Source of the DNA: Gottfriedia sp002574545
GTDB lineage: Bacteria > Bacillota > Bacilli > Bacillales > Bacillaceae_G
Reading direction: 5' to 3' (one strand)
Assembly (NCBI GenBank): GCA_052180195.1
Contig: CP197469.1
DNA: 64,000 nt
The position numbers were made by a program, and so were the translations under genes. Shown one piece after another: positions 17,670 through 26,897 of the stretch. The notes under the pieces were generated by a model that saw nothing but the letters and a program-made list of their open reading frames with translations, was not told the DNA's origin and ran no database searches. Numbering within the stretch: position 1 is the stretch's first letter; every line of letters begins with the position of its first letter.

Positions 17670-18941
17670 ATGAAAAACACACTTGCTAAATCACGCTGGT
17701 ATTTTCTTATTCCAATTGCTTTTATCACATACAGTTTAGCTTACTTGGACCGTGCAAACTATGGTTTTGGTGCTGCTGGTGGGATGGCTAATGATTTACA
17801 TATTACTGCATCGATGTCTTCCTTATTAGGATCTTTATTTTTCCTTGGGTATTTTTTCTTCCAGATTCCAGGAGCTCATTACGCTGAAAATAAAAGTGCT
17901 AAAAAATTAATATTTTGGTCACTCATTCTATGGGGCGGACTTGCAACTGCTACAGGTTTAGTGAGTGATGTAAGATTTTTAATTGTTATTCGTTTTATGC
18001 TTGGAGTAGTGGAAAGTGCAGTAATGCCATCTATGCTAGTCTTTTTAAGCCATTGGTTTACAAAAGCGGAGCGTTCCCGCGCTAATACCTTTTTAATTCT
18101 GGGAAATCCGGCAACCGTATTATGGATGTCCATTTTATCCGGGTATTTACTCGAGTCAGTGGGCTGGAGATGGATGTTTATATTCGAAGGTTTGCCTGCA
18201 ATAATATGGGCATTTATATGGTTGAAAATAGTAAATGACAAGCCAAAAGAAGCAAAATGGCTAACTGAGAACGAGAAGAAGCAATTAGAAGAAGAAATTG
18301 AAAAAGAACAACAAGGATTAAAACCGGTCAAGAATTATGTTGAAGCTTTTAAATCTAAAACAGTTATTTTACTTTGTCTGCAATATGCTTTTTGGAGTAT
18401 TGGTGTTTATGGATTTGTGATGTGGCTTCCGACTATTATTAAAGCTGCACCAAATATGGGGATCGTGAAAACTGGTTGGTTATCATCTGTTCCGTATATT
18501 TTAGCTATTATTTTAATGTTAAGCGCTTCTTATTTTTCAGATAAAACATTGAACAGAAAAGCATTTGTTTGGCCATTCTTATTAGTTGGTGCATTGGCTT
18601 TTTACGGATCTTATTTAATAGGAACGAGCAATTTCTGGTTATCCTTTATCCTACTTGTTATTGCAGGTGGTGCTATGTATGCGCCTTATGGTCCTTTCTT
18701 TGCCATTATTCCTGAAATTTTACCACGTAATGTTGCAGGCGGAGCAATGGCTTTAATCAATAGTATGGGAGCTTTAGGTTCATTTGGTGGTTCTTATATT
18801 GTTGGATACTTGAATGGGACTACTGGTGGATTTGGGGCATCCTATATCTTTATGGCGGGGGCATTATTCATATCTGCAATTTTAACAGTTGTCGCTGTTA
18901 AAGAATCCCGTAAAGACTTAATTCAAACCTATCAAGCTTAA
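17670..18941 (+). CDS. MFS transporter, anion:cation symporter (ACS) family, hexonate/glucarate type
   Basis: A 423-residue permease with about twelve membrane segments of the ACS family (GudP, ExuT, GarP relatives). Diagnostic features are the N-terminal YLDRANYGFGAAGGMANDL (R-x-N-x-G in segment 1), a PGAHYAEN segment, SHWFTKAERSRAN after segment 4 and the central hydrophilic loop. These carriers import hexonates, hexuronates or hexarates with protons. GTG at 17661 is in frame, but GAGGTGG lies just before ATG 17670, so the latter is used. 208 bases separate it from the isomerase gene with no terminator, so co-transcription is likely. Confidence 0.9.
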   Translation: MKNTLAKSRWYFLIPIAFITYSLAYLDRANYGFGAAGGMANDLHITASMSSLLGSLFFLGYFFFQIPGAHYAENKSAKKLIFWSLILWGGLATATGLVSDVRFLIVIRFMLGVVESAVMPSMLVFLSHWFTKAERSRANTFLILGNPATVLWMSILSGYLLESVGWRWMFIFEGLPAIIWAFIWLKIVNDKPKEAKWLTENEKKQLEEEIEKEQQGLKPVKNYVEAFKSKTVILLCLQYAFWSIGVYGFVMWLPTIIKAAPNMGIVKTGWLSSVPYILAIILMLSASYFSDKTLNRKAFVWPFLLVGALAFYGSYLIGTSNFWLSFILLVIAGGAMYAPYGPFFAIIPEILPRNVAGGAMALINSMGALGSFGGSYIVGYLNGTTGGFGASYIFMAGALFISAILTVVAVKESRKDLIQTYQA

Positions 18942-19054
18942 AAAATAGAAAAATACCGAAATTATTTTATGTATAAATCTTAAAAGGTTCGGCTCTACTT
19001 TTAGTTTAAGAGGAGTAAATTATCTGAGTTGTACTGTTAGAAAGGAATTAATCT

Positions 19055-19705
19055 ATGGGAGTCTATGAAATTAAGAAGCGTGGAATTGTTGCAGTTATTC
19101 GAAATGCAACGATAGAAACAATTATCCCAATAGCGCAGGCATTAAAGATAGGTGGGGTAACAGCCTTGGAAATTACAATGGAAACTCCAAAGGCTATACA
19201 AATTATTGATGCCTTACGTACAGAGTTTTCAGAAGAATTATTGGTTGGTGCGGGAACTGTATTGGACCCAGAAACAGCAAGAGCAGCTATAATGTCGGGA
19301 GCACAATTTGTGTTTTCCCCGACTGTAAATGTGAAAACAATTAATATGGCTAAGAGGTACGGGGTTATAAGTGTCCCAGGAGCTATGACACCAACTGAAA
19401 TTCTAACTGCATTTGAGGCAGGTGCGGATATAGTCAAAGTATTTCCAGCACATATCCTTGGTGCAGAATACATGAAAGCTTTATCAGGTCCACTTTCTCA
19501 TATTCCGTTGATGCCTACAGGTGGGATCGACTTAGATAATGTACAGAAGTTTATAAAATCCGGAGCTATTGCAGTTGGAATAGGGAGTACTTTAGTAAAT
19601 ACAAAAAAAGAAGTAAACAGTGAATACCTATTTCATTTAACAGAAACCGCTAGAAGCTTTACCGAAAAAGTGACTGAGGCCAGAAAAGTGTTACTGAATG
19701 GCTAA
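19055..19705 (+). CDS. eda: Bifunctional KDPG/KHG aldolase family protein
   Basis: Class I aldolase of 216 residues cleaving 2-keto-3-deoxy-6-phosphogluconate (or the galactonate epimer) to pyruvate and glyceraldehyde-3-phosphate. Visible motifs: GIVAVIRN, catalytic E43 (ITMETP), GAGTVLDP, the Schiff-base lysine K128 in IVKVFPA, and the phosphate-binding PTGGIDLDN. Length fits the family (about 210). AAAGGA precedes the ATG. The matching kinase is encoded at 21341, so kinase plus aldolase form the lower pathway. Confidence 0.92.
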   Translation: MGVYEIKKRGIVAVIRNATIETIIPIAQALKIGGVTALEITMETPKAIQIIDALRTEFSEELLVGAGTVLDPETARAAIMSGAQFVFSPTVNVKTINMAKRYGVISVPGAMTPTEILTAFEAGADIVKVFPAHILGAEYMKALSGPLSHIPLMPTGGIDLDNVQKFIKSGAIAVGIGSTLVNTKKEVNSEYLFHLTETARSFTEKVTEARKVLLNG

Positions 19706-19832
19706 TAGACATTTTTATTTTCTCTTCATATTGTAAGAACATTCTGTATGCAAAAACTAGATAATGGATTTGATAACTGCTAAAATAAGTCTAAAGAGAT
19801 GAATTATACTTGAGTCAAGAGGAAGATTAATT

Positions 19833-20843
19833 ATGAAGAGAGTGACCATGATTGATGTGGCAAAAGAAGCGGGTGTTTCCAAAAGCACAGTTTCACAGTT
19901 TTTGAATAAGCGCTTTGAATATATGGGTGAGGGAACAAAACATAAAATAGAAGAAGCTGTAAAAAGACTTGGATACCAACCAAATTACATAGCTCGAAGC
20001 CTTAAGCAGAAACAGACATCTATGATTGGCATAATTGTCGCGAATATTATGCATAGTTTCTCAACAGAAGTAAGCAGAGCTGTAGAAGATTATTGTCATG
20101 AGCATGATCTGCACGTCATTGTATGCAATTCCTATGATGATCCTGTTAAAGAAAAGAAGTATATTGAAATGTTGCGTGCAAGGCAGGTTGATGGTCTAAT
20201 TATTTTTCCTACAGGTGGGAATATAGAGTTATATAAAGATTTGGAAGAAGAGAAGTATCCCGTGGTATTTATTGACCGAAAGATTGATGACGCGAATGTG
20301 GATACAATTGTCGTTAATAATAAAGAGGCTACTTATGACGCAGTAAACTATTTTATCCAAAACGGTCACCGCAATATAGCGATGATAACGCCACCATTAA
20401 TTACTTATCCACGTATGGAGCGGCTTGCCGGCTATAAACAAGCCTTAGAAGATCAGGGTATTGAATGGAATCCGGATTATGTTAAATCAGTAGAAATAAA
20501 ACAAATGGCCTCAGAACTAGAAAGCATGTTTTCTCTTTCTGATAAACCAACTGCTTTGTTAGCAAGTAATGATTTATCTTTTCTAGAGGCCATGATCTTT
20601 ATAAAAGAAAATAATATTCGAATTCCCCAAGATGTATCTGTTATTGTTTTTGATAATATTCAATTTGCAAACATTTATACTCCGACAATAACAACGATTT
20701 CGCAACCAGCATACGAAATGGGGAAAAAAGCAGCAGAATTACTTCTAAAACAGATTAAAAATGAATCGGGTTGTCCAGATTTATATACGTTTACATGTAA
20801 ATTGTCAATACGTGAATCCTCGACGTGTAATGTCAGGCCCTAA
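19833..20843 (+). CDS. LacI-family transcriptional regulator of the sugar-acid regulon
   Basis: A 336-residue repressor: N-terminal LacI helix-turn-helix with hinge (TMIDVAKEAGVSKSTVSQFLN, then YQPNYIARSLKQK) and a periplasmic-binding-protein-like sensor domain (about 60-330). It lies last in operon 1, 127 bases after eda, with a terminator behind it. Two promoters in the neighbourhood carry identical tandem 12-base operators of LacI type, so this protein very probably represses both operons and is relieved by a pathway intermediate such as KDG. Confidence 0.92.
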   Translation: MKRVTMIDVAKEAGVSKSTVSQFLNKRFEYMGEGTKHKIEEAVKRLGYQPNYIARSLKQKQTSMIGIIVANIMHSFSTEVSRAVEDYCHEHDLHVIVCNSYDDPVKEKKYIEMLRARQVDGLIIFPTGGNIELYKDLEEEKYPVVFIDRKIDDANVDTIVVNNKEATYDAVNYFIQNGHRNIAMITPPLITYPRMERLAGYKQALEDQGIEWNPDYVKSVEIKQMASELESMFSLSDKPTALLASNDLSFLEAMIFIKENNIRIPQDVSVIVFDNIQFANIYTPTITTISQPAYEMGKKAAELLLKQIKNESGCPDLYTFTCKLSIRESSTCNVRP

Positions 20844-20939
20844 AATGGGATTTTGGATTTAATAACAATCTACAGCATAATGTATTAAAGTTTCGTTTCT
20901 CATTAACCGATTTATAAAAGTGACTGAATCACTTAAATA

Positions 20940-20985
20940 AAAGACCGCAAAGTTATTTTTTTTAAAGCTTTGCGGTCATTTTTTA
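20940..20985 (+). terminator. Terminator of operon 1
   Basis: Strong stem AAAGACCGCAAAG/CTTTGCGGTC with a T-run. 20990-21178 shows no gene. Confidence 0.88.
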
Positions 20986-21178
20986 TAGAAAAAATACTAT
21001 GTTTTTAATGTTCATTTCTGCATTTTAGGTTTGTTTTGCACTTTTTACCTAGGTGCATTTTAATAGATCTACTTTGAAGTTGTAAACAAAAATTGGGATG
21101 AAAGGATAGTTGTTGGCAACACCGAATTAAACATTCTTTCGCTTTTCATAAAAACTTTTTGTTTTTTAATACAATATA

Positions 21179-21207
21179 TTGAAAAAGCGTTTTCATCGGG
21201 TTATAAT
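21179..21207 (+). promoter_or_regulatory. Sigma-A promoter with cre site, sugar-acid operon 2
   Basis: -35 TTGAAA (21179-21184), 17-base spacer, -10 TATAAT (21202-21207). The spacer carries AAAAGCGTTTTCAT like operon 1. The leader to the kinase ATG is about 120 bases. Confidence 0.82.
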
Positions 21208-21212
21208 CTTAC

Positions 21213-21237
21213 TAAACCGTTTTACTAAATCGGTTTA
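21213..21237. promoter_or_regulatory. Paired LacI-family operators, operon 2
   Basis: TAAACCGTTTTA (21213-21224) and TAAATCGGTTTA (21226-21237), one base apart and at the same distance from the -10 box as the pair at 16649-16673. Each is one base off a perfect palindrome. Confidence 0.8.
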
Positions 21238-21340
21238 GTGAACCTCGAAAAAATGTCTTTTAATAAGTGTTCCTTTGCAATGTATCTATAAAAATATATT
21301 TTTCATAATTGATAGTTTAGAAAAATAAGGGGGAAGTATA

Positions 21341-22303
21341 ATGTCACAACTAGATATAATAACATTTGGCGAAGCGATGGCTATGTTTATTGCAGATAAG
21401 TCGGGAAAACTGTTTGAAATTAATCATTATACTCGGGCGTTAGCCGGTGCTGAAACTAATACAGCTATTGGGTTTTCAAGATTAGGCTTTAAAACAGGCT
21501 GGGCGAGCAAGGTAGGCAAGGATGCTTTCGGAGAATACATTATTCATTATTTGCAGAATGAAGGTGTATGTACAGATCAAGTTTTAATAGATGAGAATTT
21601 TCCAACTGGATTTCAAATAAAATCCAGAGTCACAGAAGGAGATCCGGAGGTTCAATATTTTCGAAAAGGATCAGCTGCTAGCCATTTAGGTGTAAGCGAT
21701 TTCAATATAAACTATTTCCTAAAAGCAAAGCATTTACATATGACAGGGATTCCACTAGGTATATCGGATGAAACAAGGGAATTCTCAAAGCATGCTTTAG
21801 AATGTATGAGTAAGGCGGGGAAAACAGTTTCATTTGATCCAAATTTGAGACCATCGTTATGGACATCTCAAAAGGAAATGATTGAAGTTACGAATGAATG
21901 TGCGTTTAAAAGTGATTACGTACTTCCAGGTATTCATGAAGGGGAGGTATTGACAGGCTATACCAACCCAAGAGATATTGCGTCTTTTTACCTTGAAAAA
22001 GGAGTGAAACTCGTTGTTGTTAAATTAGGAAGTAAAGGTGCTTTTTATAAAACAGATACAGAGGAAGGGATCGTAGCTGGGTATGAAGTCCGTGAAGTAG
22101 TGGATACCGTTGGAGCCGGCGATGGGTTTGCTGTAGGTGTGGTCAGCGGTTTATTAGAAAGACTTCCAATTCGTGAGGCTGTATTACGGGGAAATGCAAT
22201 TGGTGCTTTAGCCGTTCAATCATCGGGAGACAGTGAAGGGTATCCGACTCGCGAGAAATTAGAAAGTTATATGAAGCAAAGTTTACTAAAAATAAGGTTA
22301 TAA
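21341..22303 (+). CDS. kdgK: PfkB-family sugar kinase, probable 2-keto-3-deoxygluconate kinase
   Basis: Ribokinase-fold kinase of 320 residues. The N-terminal substrate motif (GAETNTAIGFSRLG), the mid-chain FDPNLRPSLW and the C-terminal PfkB signature DTVGAGDGF with catalytic aspartate (near residue 256) are present, as is the lysine-glycine phosphate loop VVKLGSKGAF. The closest recognised subgroup is KDG kinase (KdgK), which makes KDPG for the aldolase encoded in operon 1. First gene of operon 2; GGGGGAA ribosome binding site. Confidence 0.88.
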   Translation: MSQLDIITFGEAMAMFIADKSGKLFEINHYTRALAGAETNTAIGFSRLGFKTGWASKVGKDAFGEYIIHYLQNEGVCTDQVLIDENFPTGFQIKSRVTEGDPEVQYFRKGSAASHLGVSDFNINYFLKAKHLHMTGIPLGISDETREFSKHALECMSKAGKTVSFDPNLRPSLWTSQKEMIEVTNECAFKSDYVLPGIHEGEVLTGYTNPRDIASFYLEKGVKLVVVKLGSKGAFYKTDTEEGIVAGYEVREVVDTVGAGDGFAVGVVSGLLERLPIREAVLRGNAIGALAVQSSGDSEGYPTREKLESYMKQSLLKIRL

Positions 22304-22346
22304 AAATTTTTTCTAATAAATCAATTATATGAGGAGGTTGGCAAAG

Positions 22347-22982
22347 GTGAAGATACAACTGGCCCTTGATCGCATGAGTATACAAGATGCCATAAAGATG
22401 ACAAAGAAAGTTGAAAATTACATTGATTGGGTTGAGGTTGGAACCTCTTTAATAAAAGAATTTGGCATGAATAGTATTTATTTACTTAAGGAAGCTTTTC
22501 CGAATAAAACGATAGTTGCTGATATGAAAACCATAGATAATGCGAAGTATGAATTTCAGCTATGTTTCTCAGCCGGGGCAGATGTGGCAACTGTTATGGG
22601 TGTGGCACCATTGGAAACAATAGAAACATGCGAGAGTGAAGCGGCTAAACACAATAAAAGGGTAATGATTGATTTACTAAATACTGAAAAAGAAAAGGTT
22701 TTGCAACTTGCTCAGTATAATTCAATTTTATGTGCCCATATAAGTAAAGATCAGCAAGAGATTTCAGGATTAAGAAAAAAGAATCTTGAACATATGTTTA
22801 CAGATGTACCTAGCCTTTCAGAAATGGCCGTTGCTGGAGGCATTTCGATAAATTCTATGAATATGCTAAAAAGTATTGCGCCATCTATTGTTATCATTGG
22901 TTCGGCAATTACGAAAGCCGATGATCCAGAGAAATCGGCGAAAGAATTAAAAAAATTCATTAGTTCAATAGAGGAGATATGA
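22347..22982 (+). CDS. hxlA: HxlA-like orotidine-decarboxylase-superfamily enzyme (HPS/KGPDC type)
   Basis: A 211-residue TIM barrel of the 3-hexulose-6-phosphate synthase / 3-keto-L-gulonate-6-phosphate decarboxylase family. The superfamily metal/catalytic motif D-x-K-x-x-D is present (VADMKTIDNAKYEF), as are the phosphate-binding VAGGIS and VIIGSAIT segments. ATG at 22329 is in frame, but GAGGAGG begins inside it; GTG 22347 lies 9 bases after this site and gives the usual family start (K-I-Q-L-A-L-D). HPS condenses formaldehyde with ribulose-5-phosphate; KGPDC decarboxylates a keto-hexonate phosphate. In a sugar-acid operon lacking an HxlR regulator, the decarboxylase role is as likely as formaldehyde fixation. 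Confidence 0.82.
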   Translation: MKIQLALDRMSIQDAIKMTKKVENYIDWVEVGTSLIKEFGMNSIYLLKEAFPNKTIVADMKTIDNAKYEFQLCFSAGADVATVMGVAPLETIETCESEAAKHNKRVMIDLLNTEKEKVLQLAQYNSILCAHISKDQQEISGLRKKNLEHMFTDVPSLSEMAVAGGISINSMNMLKSIAPSIVIIGSAITKADDPEKSAKELKKFISSIEEI

Positions 22983-22983
22983 A

Positions 22984-23535
22984 ATGAGTAATTACATGGA
23001 AACAATTCTTACTGAAATTCAAGATGTTTTACGTTTCGTTGAAGAGACAACCATTGCAAAAGTGGGAAAGGTTCTAAGTGAATCTGGTCGAATTTTTGTT
23101 GCGGGAGAAGGGCGTTCTGGATTAATGGCTAAGTCATTTGCAATGCGCTTAATGCATTTAGGTGCAGAAGTATTTGTCATTGGGGAAACGATCACCCCTG
23201 CTATTAAAAAAGGGGATACATTAATTGTAGTCTCTGGATCTGGAACATCCAAAAGTGTTGTATGGGCTGCTGAGAAAGCAAAAGAACTAGATTGTTTTGT
23301 GATTGCATTTACCACTAATCTTGAATCGAAACTAGTTTCTTTTGCAACCTTGCCTGTTCATATTCCGGCTTCGACTAAATATCGACGTGAAGGAGAAATG
23401 GAAAGCATTCAGCCTTTAGGTTCTTTATTTGATCAATGTGCGCATATAATTTTTGACTCAGTATGTTTATGCTATGGAAAGCAAAAGGACATTGAACATA
23501 GTACTGCGTTTCAATTGCATAGCAATTTAGAATGA
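22984..23535 (+). CDS. hxlB: HxlB-like 6-phospho-3-hexuloisomerase (SIS domain)
   Basis: A 183-residue SIS-domain isomerase. The sugar-phosphate-binding motifs GEGRSGLMAKSFAMRLMHLG (near residue 39) and VVSGSGTSKSVV (near 80) are clear, and the C-terminal QPLGSLFDQCAHIIFDSVCL is typical of PHI. It converts 3-hexulose-6-phosphate to fructose-6-phosphate in RuMP bacteria. It starts one base after the hxlA stop with GAGGAG upstream, so the two enzymes are co-translated, as in other HPS-PHI pairs. Confidence 0.9.
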   Translation: MSNYMETILTEIQDVLRFVEETTIAKVGKVLSESGRIFVAGEGRSGLMAKSFAMRLMHLGAEVFVIGETITPAIKKGDTLIVVSGSGTSKSVVWAAEKAKELDCFVIAFTTNLESKLVSFATLPVHIPASTKYRREGEMESIQPLGSLFDQCAHIIFDSVCLCYGKQKDIEHSTAFQLHSNLE

Positions 23536-23553
23536 ATTCAAAGGAGAACAAAA

Positions 23554-24546
23554 ATGATACGATTTGGAGTAATCGGAACAAATCGAATAACAGATAAGTT
23601 TATACAAGATTCATATGGAATAAAGGAGTTTGCTTTATCTGCTGTTTATTCACGCACAGATAGTAAAGCAAAAGAATTTGCTAGTAAATACAATGTGAAA
23701 TCTGTTTTTACAGATTTAGAAAGTATGGCTAAAAGCGATATAATTGATGCAGTTTACATTGCTAGCCCAAATTCACTCCATGCAGAGCAAGCAATTCTCT
23801 TTATGAAAAATGGTAAACATGTGTTATGTGAAAAGGCTATTGCTTCCAATTCAGCAGAATTACAAGAGATGCTCCTAACTGCCCAAAAGTATAACGTAGT
23901 TTTAATGGAAGCTTTAAAATCAACATTACTTCCAAATTTCCAAAGTGTAAAAAATAATTTACACAAAATAGGCAGAATTCGCCGATATTTCGCAAGCTAT
24001 TGTAAATATTCCTCTCGTTATGATGCTTATAAGAATGAAGGAACAATTTTAAATGCATTCAATCCTTTATTTTCAAATGGTGCCATTATGGATATAGGTA
24101 TCTATTGTATATATCCAATGGTTGTGCTATTCGGAGAACCATCCAATGTACAGTCAAATGCATTGTTGCTTGACTCAGGTGTAGATGGGGAAGGTAGCCT
24201 ATTATTGAAGTATAAAGAGATGGATGCAGTAATAATGTATTCAAAAATAACGAATTCGTATATACCTACTGAAATTCAAGGGGAAAATGGAAATATTATG
24301 ATTGATGATATCAATAACCCACAAAAAGTAGAAATTCGTTATCGGGATGGCAGTATAGAAGATATTACACAATCTCAATCGAGTAAAATCATGTATTACG
24401 AGACAAAAGAATTTATTAACCTAATTAAGAGTGGTCAGTTAGAATCAACTATCAATTCGCACAATCATTCTATGATAACTATGAGGATCATCGAAGAAGC
24501 ACGCAAACAGATTGGTCTTGAATTTCCAGCAGATCGAGTAAAATAA
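23554..24546 (+). CDS. Gfo/Idh/MocA-family NAD(P)-dependent oxidoreductase
   Basis: A 330-residue dehydrogenase with N-terminal Rossmann fold (FGVIGTNRITDKFI) and C-terminal substrate domain. The usual E-K-P active-site motif appears as CEKAIAS (proline replaced by alanine, near residue 95); the second-half motif GAIMDIGIYCIYP carries the catalytic D and nearby residues where other members have GALxDxGxHxxD. It probably oxidises a sugar or sugar acid. AAAGGAG precedes the ATG, 18 bases after hxlB, so it is the last gene of operon 2. Confidence 0.87.
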   Translation: MIRFGVIGTNRITDKFIQDSYGIKEFALSAVYSRTDSKAKEFASKYNVKSVFTDLESMAKSDIIDAVYIASPNSLHAEQAILFMKNGKHVLCEKAIASNSAELQEMLLTAQKYNVVLMEALKSTLLPNFQSVKNNLHKIGRIRRYFASYCKYSSRYDAYKNEGTILNAFNPLFSNGAIMDIGIYCIYPMVVLFGEPSNVQSNALLLDSGVDGEGSLLLKYKEMDAVIMYSKITNSYIPTEIQGENGNIMIDDINNPQKVEIRYRDGSIEDITQSQSSKIMYYETKEFINLIKSGQLESTINSHNHSMITMRIIEEARKQIGLEFPADRVK

Positions 24547-24690
24547 GTACGGAATCCCCCGTGCTTATCGAGTTAAAAGAAAAGTTTCTAGTGTGATTGT
24601 CAGATGATACTAATAAATTACATTATTAATTTCTCAACATAGATATAGAGCTAAAGAGGCTACCGATTAAGTTTTTTTCTAATTATAAAC

Positions 24691-24746
24691 AAAATTACCC
24701 TATAGAAGGCACTATTTTTTAGCGTCTACTTTATAGGGTAATTTTT
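24691..24746. repeat. Long hairpin 1 (terminator or IS-derived), after operon 2
   Basis: AAATTACCCTATA pairs with TATAGGGTAATTT around a loop of about 27 bases that itself contains GGCAC/GTCTAC; a T-rich tail follows. It resembles hairpins at 26898-26968 and 29400-29455 in arm sequence (CCC-n-ATAG-n-AGAC). It can act as a terminator for operon 2. Confidence 0.6.
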
Positions 24747-24982
24747 ATTGTTTAGGTACTCTTTTTATCGTTTCCAAATAGAAAGAAGTCTTCTATTGAT
24801 TAGTCTTAGTCATAATTTTTGAATTTGAGATTTAAACCAAATCATAATCATGGAAAAATAGATAGACTGGACTAGAAGAATATAAAAATTTTAATGAAAT
24901 GTTTTATAAATTTCCTTCTTAGTGATAATAGAGTGAATTTCTTGCAAACAGTCATAAAGTGACTGTTATGTAATAGAAAAGT

Positions 24983-25186
24983 AAAAAGAAAATGCGTCAT
25001 GTCTTCTATAATAAGGTTGAAAAATTAACCGAAGAGGATCAATGGTATCTACAACGCTATTTAAATTTTTCAAAAGAATTAAAAGCAGCTTATCAGTTAA
25101 AGGAAAGATTTAATCAATGGTTAAAAAGTTAAAGAGAATGAATCAAAAGTTATTCTTAAAACGAAAGAAGATGTTGAATTATTATA
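24983..25186 (+). pseudogene. ISL3-family transposase C-terminal remnant
   Basis: Reads VKRKMRHVFYNKVEKL, TEEDQWYLQRYLNFSKELK, AAYQLKERFNQWLKS-stop, then after a frameshift KENESKVILKTKEDVELL. This matches the ISL3 (IS1167-like) transposase block KKxxDLTxxQKWYLxRY-x-LSxELxxAYxLKExFxxW. Neither start nor catalytic residues remain. The region 24750-25400 is otherwise without a gene. Confidence 0.7.
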
Positions 25187-25405
25187 GAAGATTAGTAATC
25201 ATATCCCAATCCCCACCAGTTTTTCTTATTAACCTATCAAACTATTGGTTATTAAACCTATCTCTTTTTAACATAATACTAGATGATTAAATAAGGTAAT
25301 TGACTAAATATTTATTTTGGAATATTGAAAAAATACAAAATATTCCTTTTTTTAATCAATACCCTGTAATATAATAGAAAAAAATCAAGTAAAAGGAGAG
25401 ATGAT

Positions 25406-26872
25406 ATGGAGCAAATAGTAAACTGGCTAAACGGTATAATTTGGAGTCAAGCACTTATCTATTTATGTTTAGGAGTAGGTTTGTTTTATTCTTTAGCAAC
25501 TAGATTTCTGCAAATAAGGCATATGAAAGATATTTTCAAACTAATGTTCAAAGGTGGAAAATCAGAAGCAGGTATCTCATCTTTTCAAGCGTTGAATCTT
25601 GCATTATCAGGAAGAGTAGGAACAGGAAATATTGCCGGAGTTGCAACAGCGATTGCCTTTGGTGGACCAGGAGCAGTTTTCTGGATGTGGGTGATGGCTT
25701 TCTTGGGAGCTGGATCGGCATTTATTGAATCAACTTTAGGACAAGTGTATAAGTCAAAAAAGGATGGTCAATTCCGAGGTGGCCCTGCGTTTTACATAGA
25801 AAAAGGGCTAAAAATAAAATGGTATGCAATCTTGTTTGCGGTTGTGACAGTTATTTCGACAGGTTTACTTTTACCTGGTGTACAAGCAAATAGTATTGCC
25901 CAAGGTGTTGAAAGCGCCTTCGGAATTAGTCCTTCGATAACGGGTATTGTTTTAGTTGCTTTACTCTCTTTCATTATATTTGGAGGAGTAAAACGTATAG
26001 CTCGTGTAGCTGAATTTGTCGTGCCATTTATGGCGCTTAGTTATATTTTAGTAGCTATTATTATTATAGTATTAAATATTTCTGAACTACCAGGCATTTT
26101 AAAGCTGATCTTTTCAAGTGCTTTTGGTACAGATGCTGCATTTGGAGGAATCCTAGGTGCCGCTATTTCTTGGGGAGTTAAACGTGGAATATATTCTAAT
26201 GAAGCCGGTCAAGGGACTGGTCCACATGCCGCTGCTGCTGCAGAAGTATCTCATCCTGCTAAACAAGGTATTGTTCAAGCTTTTTCAGTTTATGTAGATA
26301 CTTTATTAGTTTGCTCTTCTACAGCATTTATGATTTTGATTACAGGAATGTACAATGTTACTCCTGAAGGTAAAACAAAAATAGTTAACAATCTTGCTGA
26401 TATAGAACCTGGTCCAGGTTATACTCAAGCTGCTGTTGAATCCATGTTTCCTGGCTTTGGCGCTCCTTTTGTTGCAATTTCGTTATTATTCTTTGCATTT
26501 ACGACGATTATGGCATATTACTACATGGCAGAAACGAACCTTGCCTATATTAATAGTAAAACAAATCGTGTATGGACTGAGTATGTTTTAAAAGTTCTAA
26601 TTTGTGTGATGACATTCTATGGAAGTGTAAAAACTGCAAGTCTAGCTTGGGGATTGGGTGACATTGGTGTAGGAAGTATGGCGTGGTTAAATATCATTGC
26701 AATCCTACTTTTAACGAAACCAACATTAAAAGTACTTAAAGATTACGAATCACAGTTAAAAGCTGGAAAAGATCCTGTTTTTGAACCTGCGAAACTTGGT
26801 ATAAAAAATGCTGATTTCTGGGAGAAAGAATATAAATATCAAAATTCTAACAGTGATAAAAAGACTGGCTGA
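25406..26872 (+). CDS. Alanine/glycine:cation symporter (AGCS family)
   Basis: A 488-residue Na+ (or H+)-coupled amino-acid permease of the AGCS family (AlsT/DagA/YrbD type). Diagnostic features: the N-terminal FQALNLALSGRVGTGNIAGVATAI, GGPGAVFWMWVMAFLGAGSAFIESTLGQ and GGPAFYIEKG segments, and the central SNEAGQGTGPHAAAAAEVSHP signature. About eleven membrane segments. Note SGRVGTGN where many members have ASRVGTGN. Stands alone with AAAGGAG 7 bases before the ATG and a possible -10 (TATAAT, 25370-25375). Probably imports alanine or glycine; it could also feed amino acids to the put locus, which is speculative. Confidence 0.93.
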   Translation: MEQIVNWLNGIIWSQALIYLCLGVGLFYSLATRFLQIRHMKDIFKLMFKGGKSEAGISSFQALNLALSGRVGTGNIAGVATAIAFGGPGAVFWMWVMAFLGAGSAFIESTLGQVYKSKKDGQFRGGPAFYIEKGLKIKWYAILFAVVTVISTGLLLPGVQANSIAQGVESAFGISPSITGIVLVALLSFIIFGGVKRIARVAEFVVPFMALSYILVAIIIIVLNISELPGILKLIFSSAFGTDAAFGGILGAAISWGVKRGIYSNEAGQGTGPHAAAAAEVSHPAKQGIVQAFSVYVDTLLVCSSTAFMILITGMYNVTPEGKTKIVNNLADIEPGPGYTQAAVESMFPGFGAPFVAISLLFFAFTTIMAYYYMAETNLAYINSKTNRVWTEYVLKVLICVMTFYGSVKTASLAWGLGDIGVGSMAWLNIIAILLLTKPTLKVLKDYESQLKAGKDPVFEPAKLGIKNADFWEKEYKYQNSNSDKKTG

Positions 26873-26897
26873 TTTTTGTGGAAAAGGGCAACTTATA

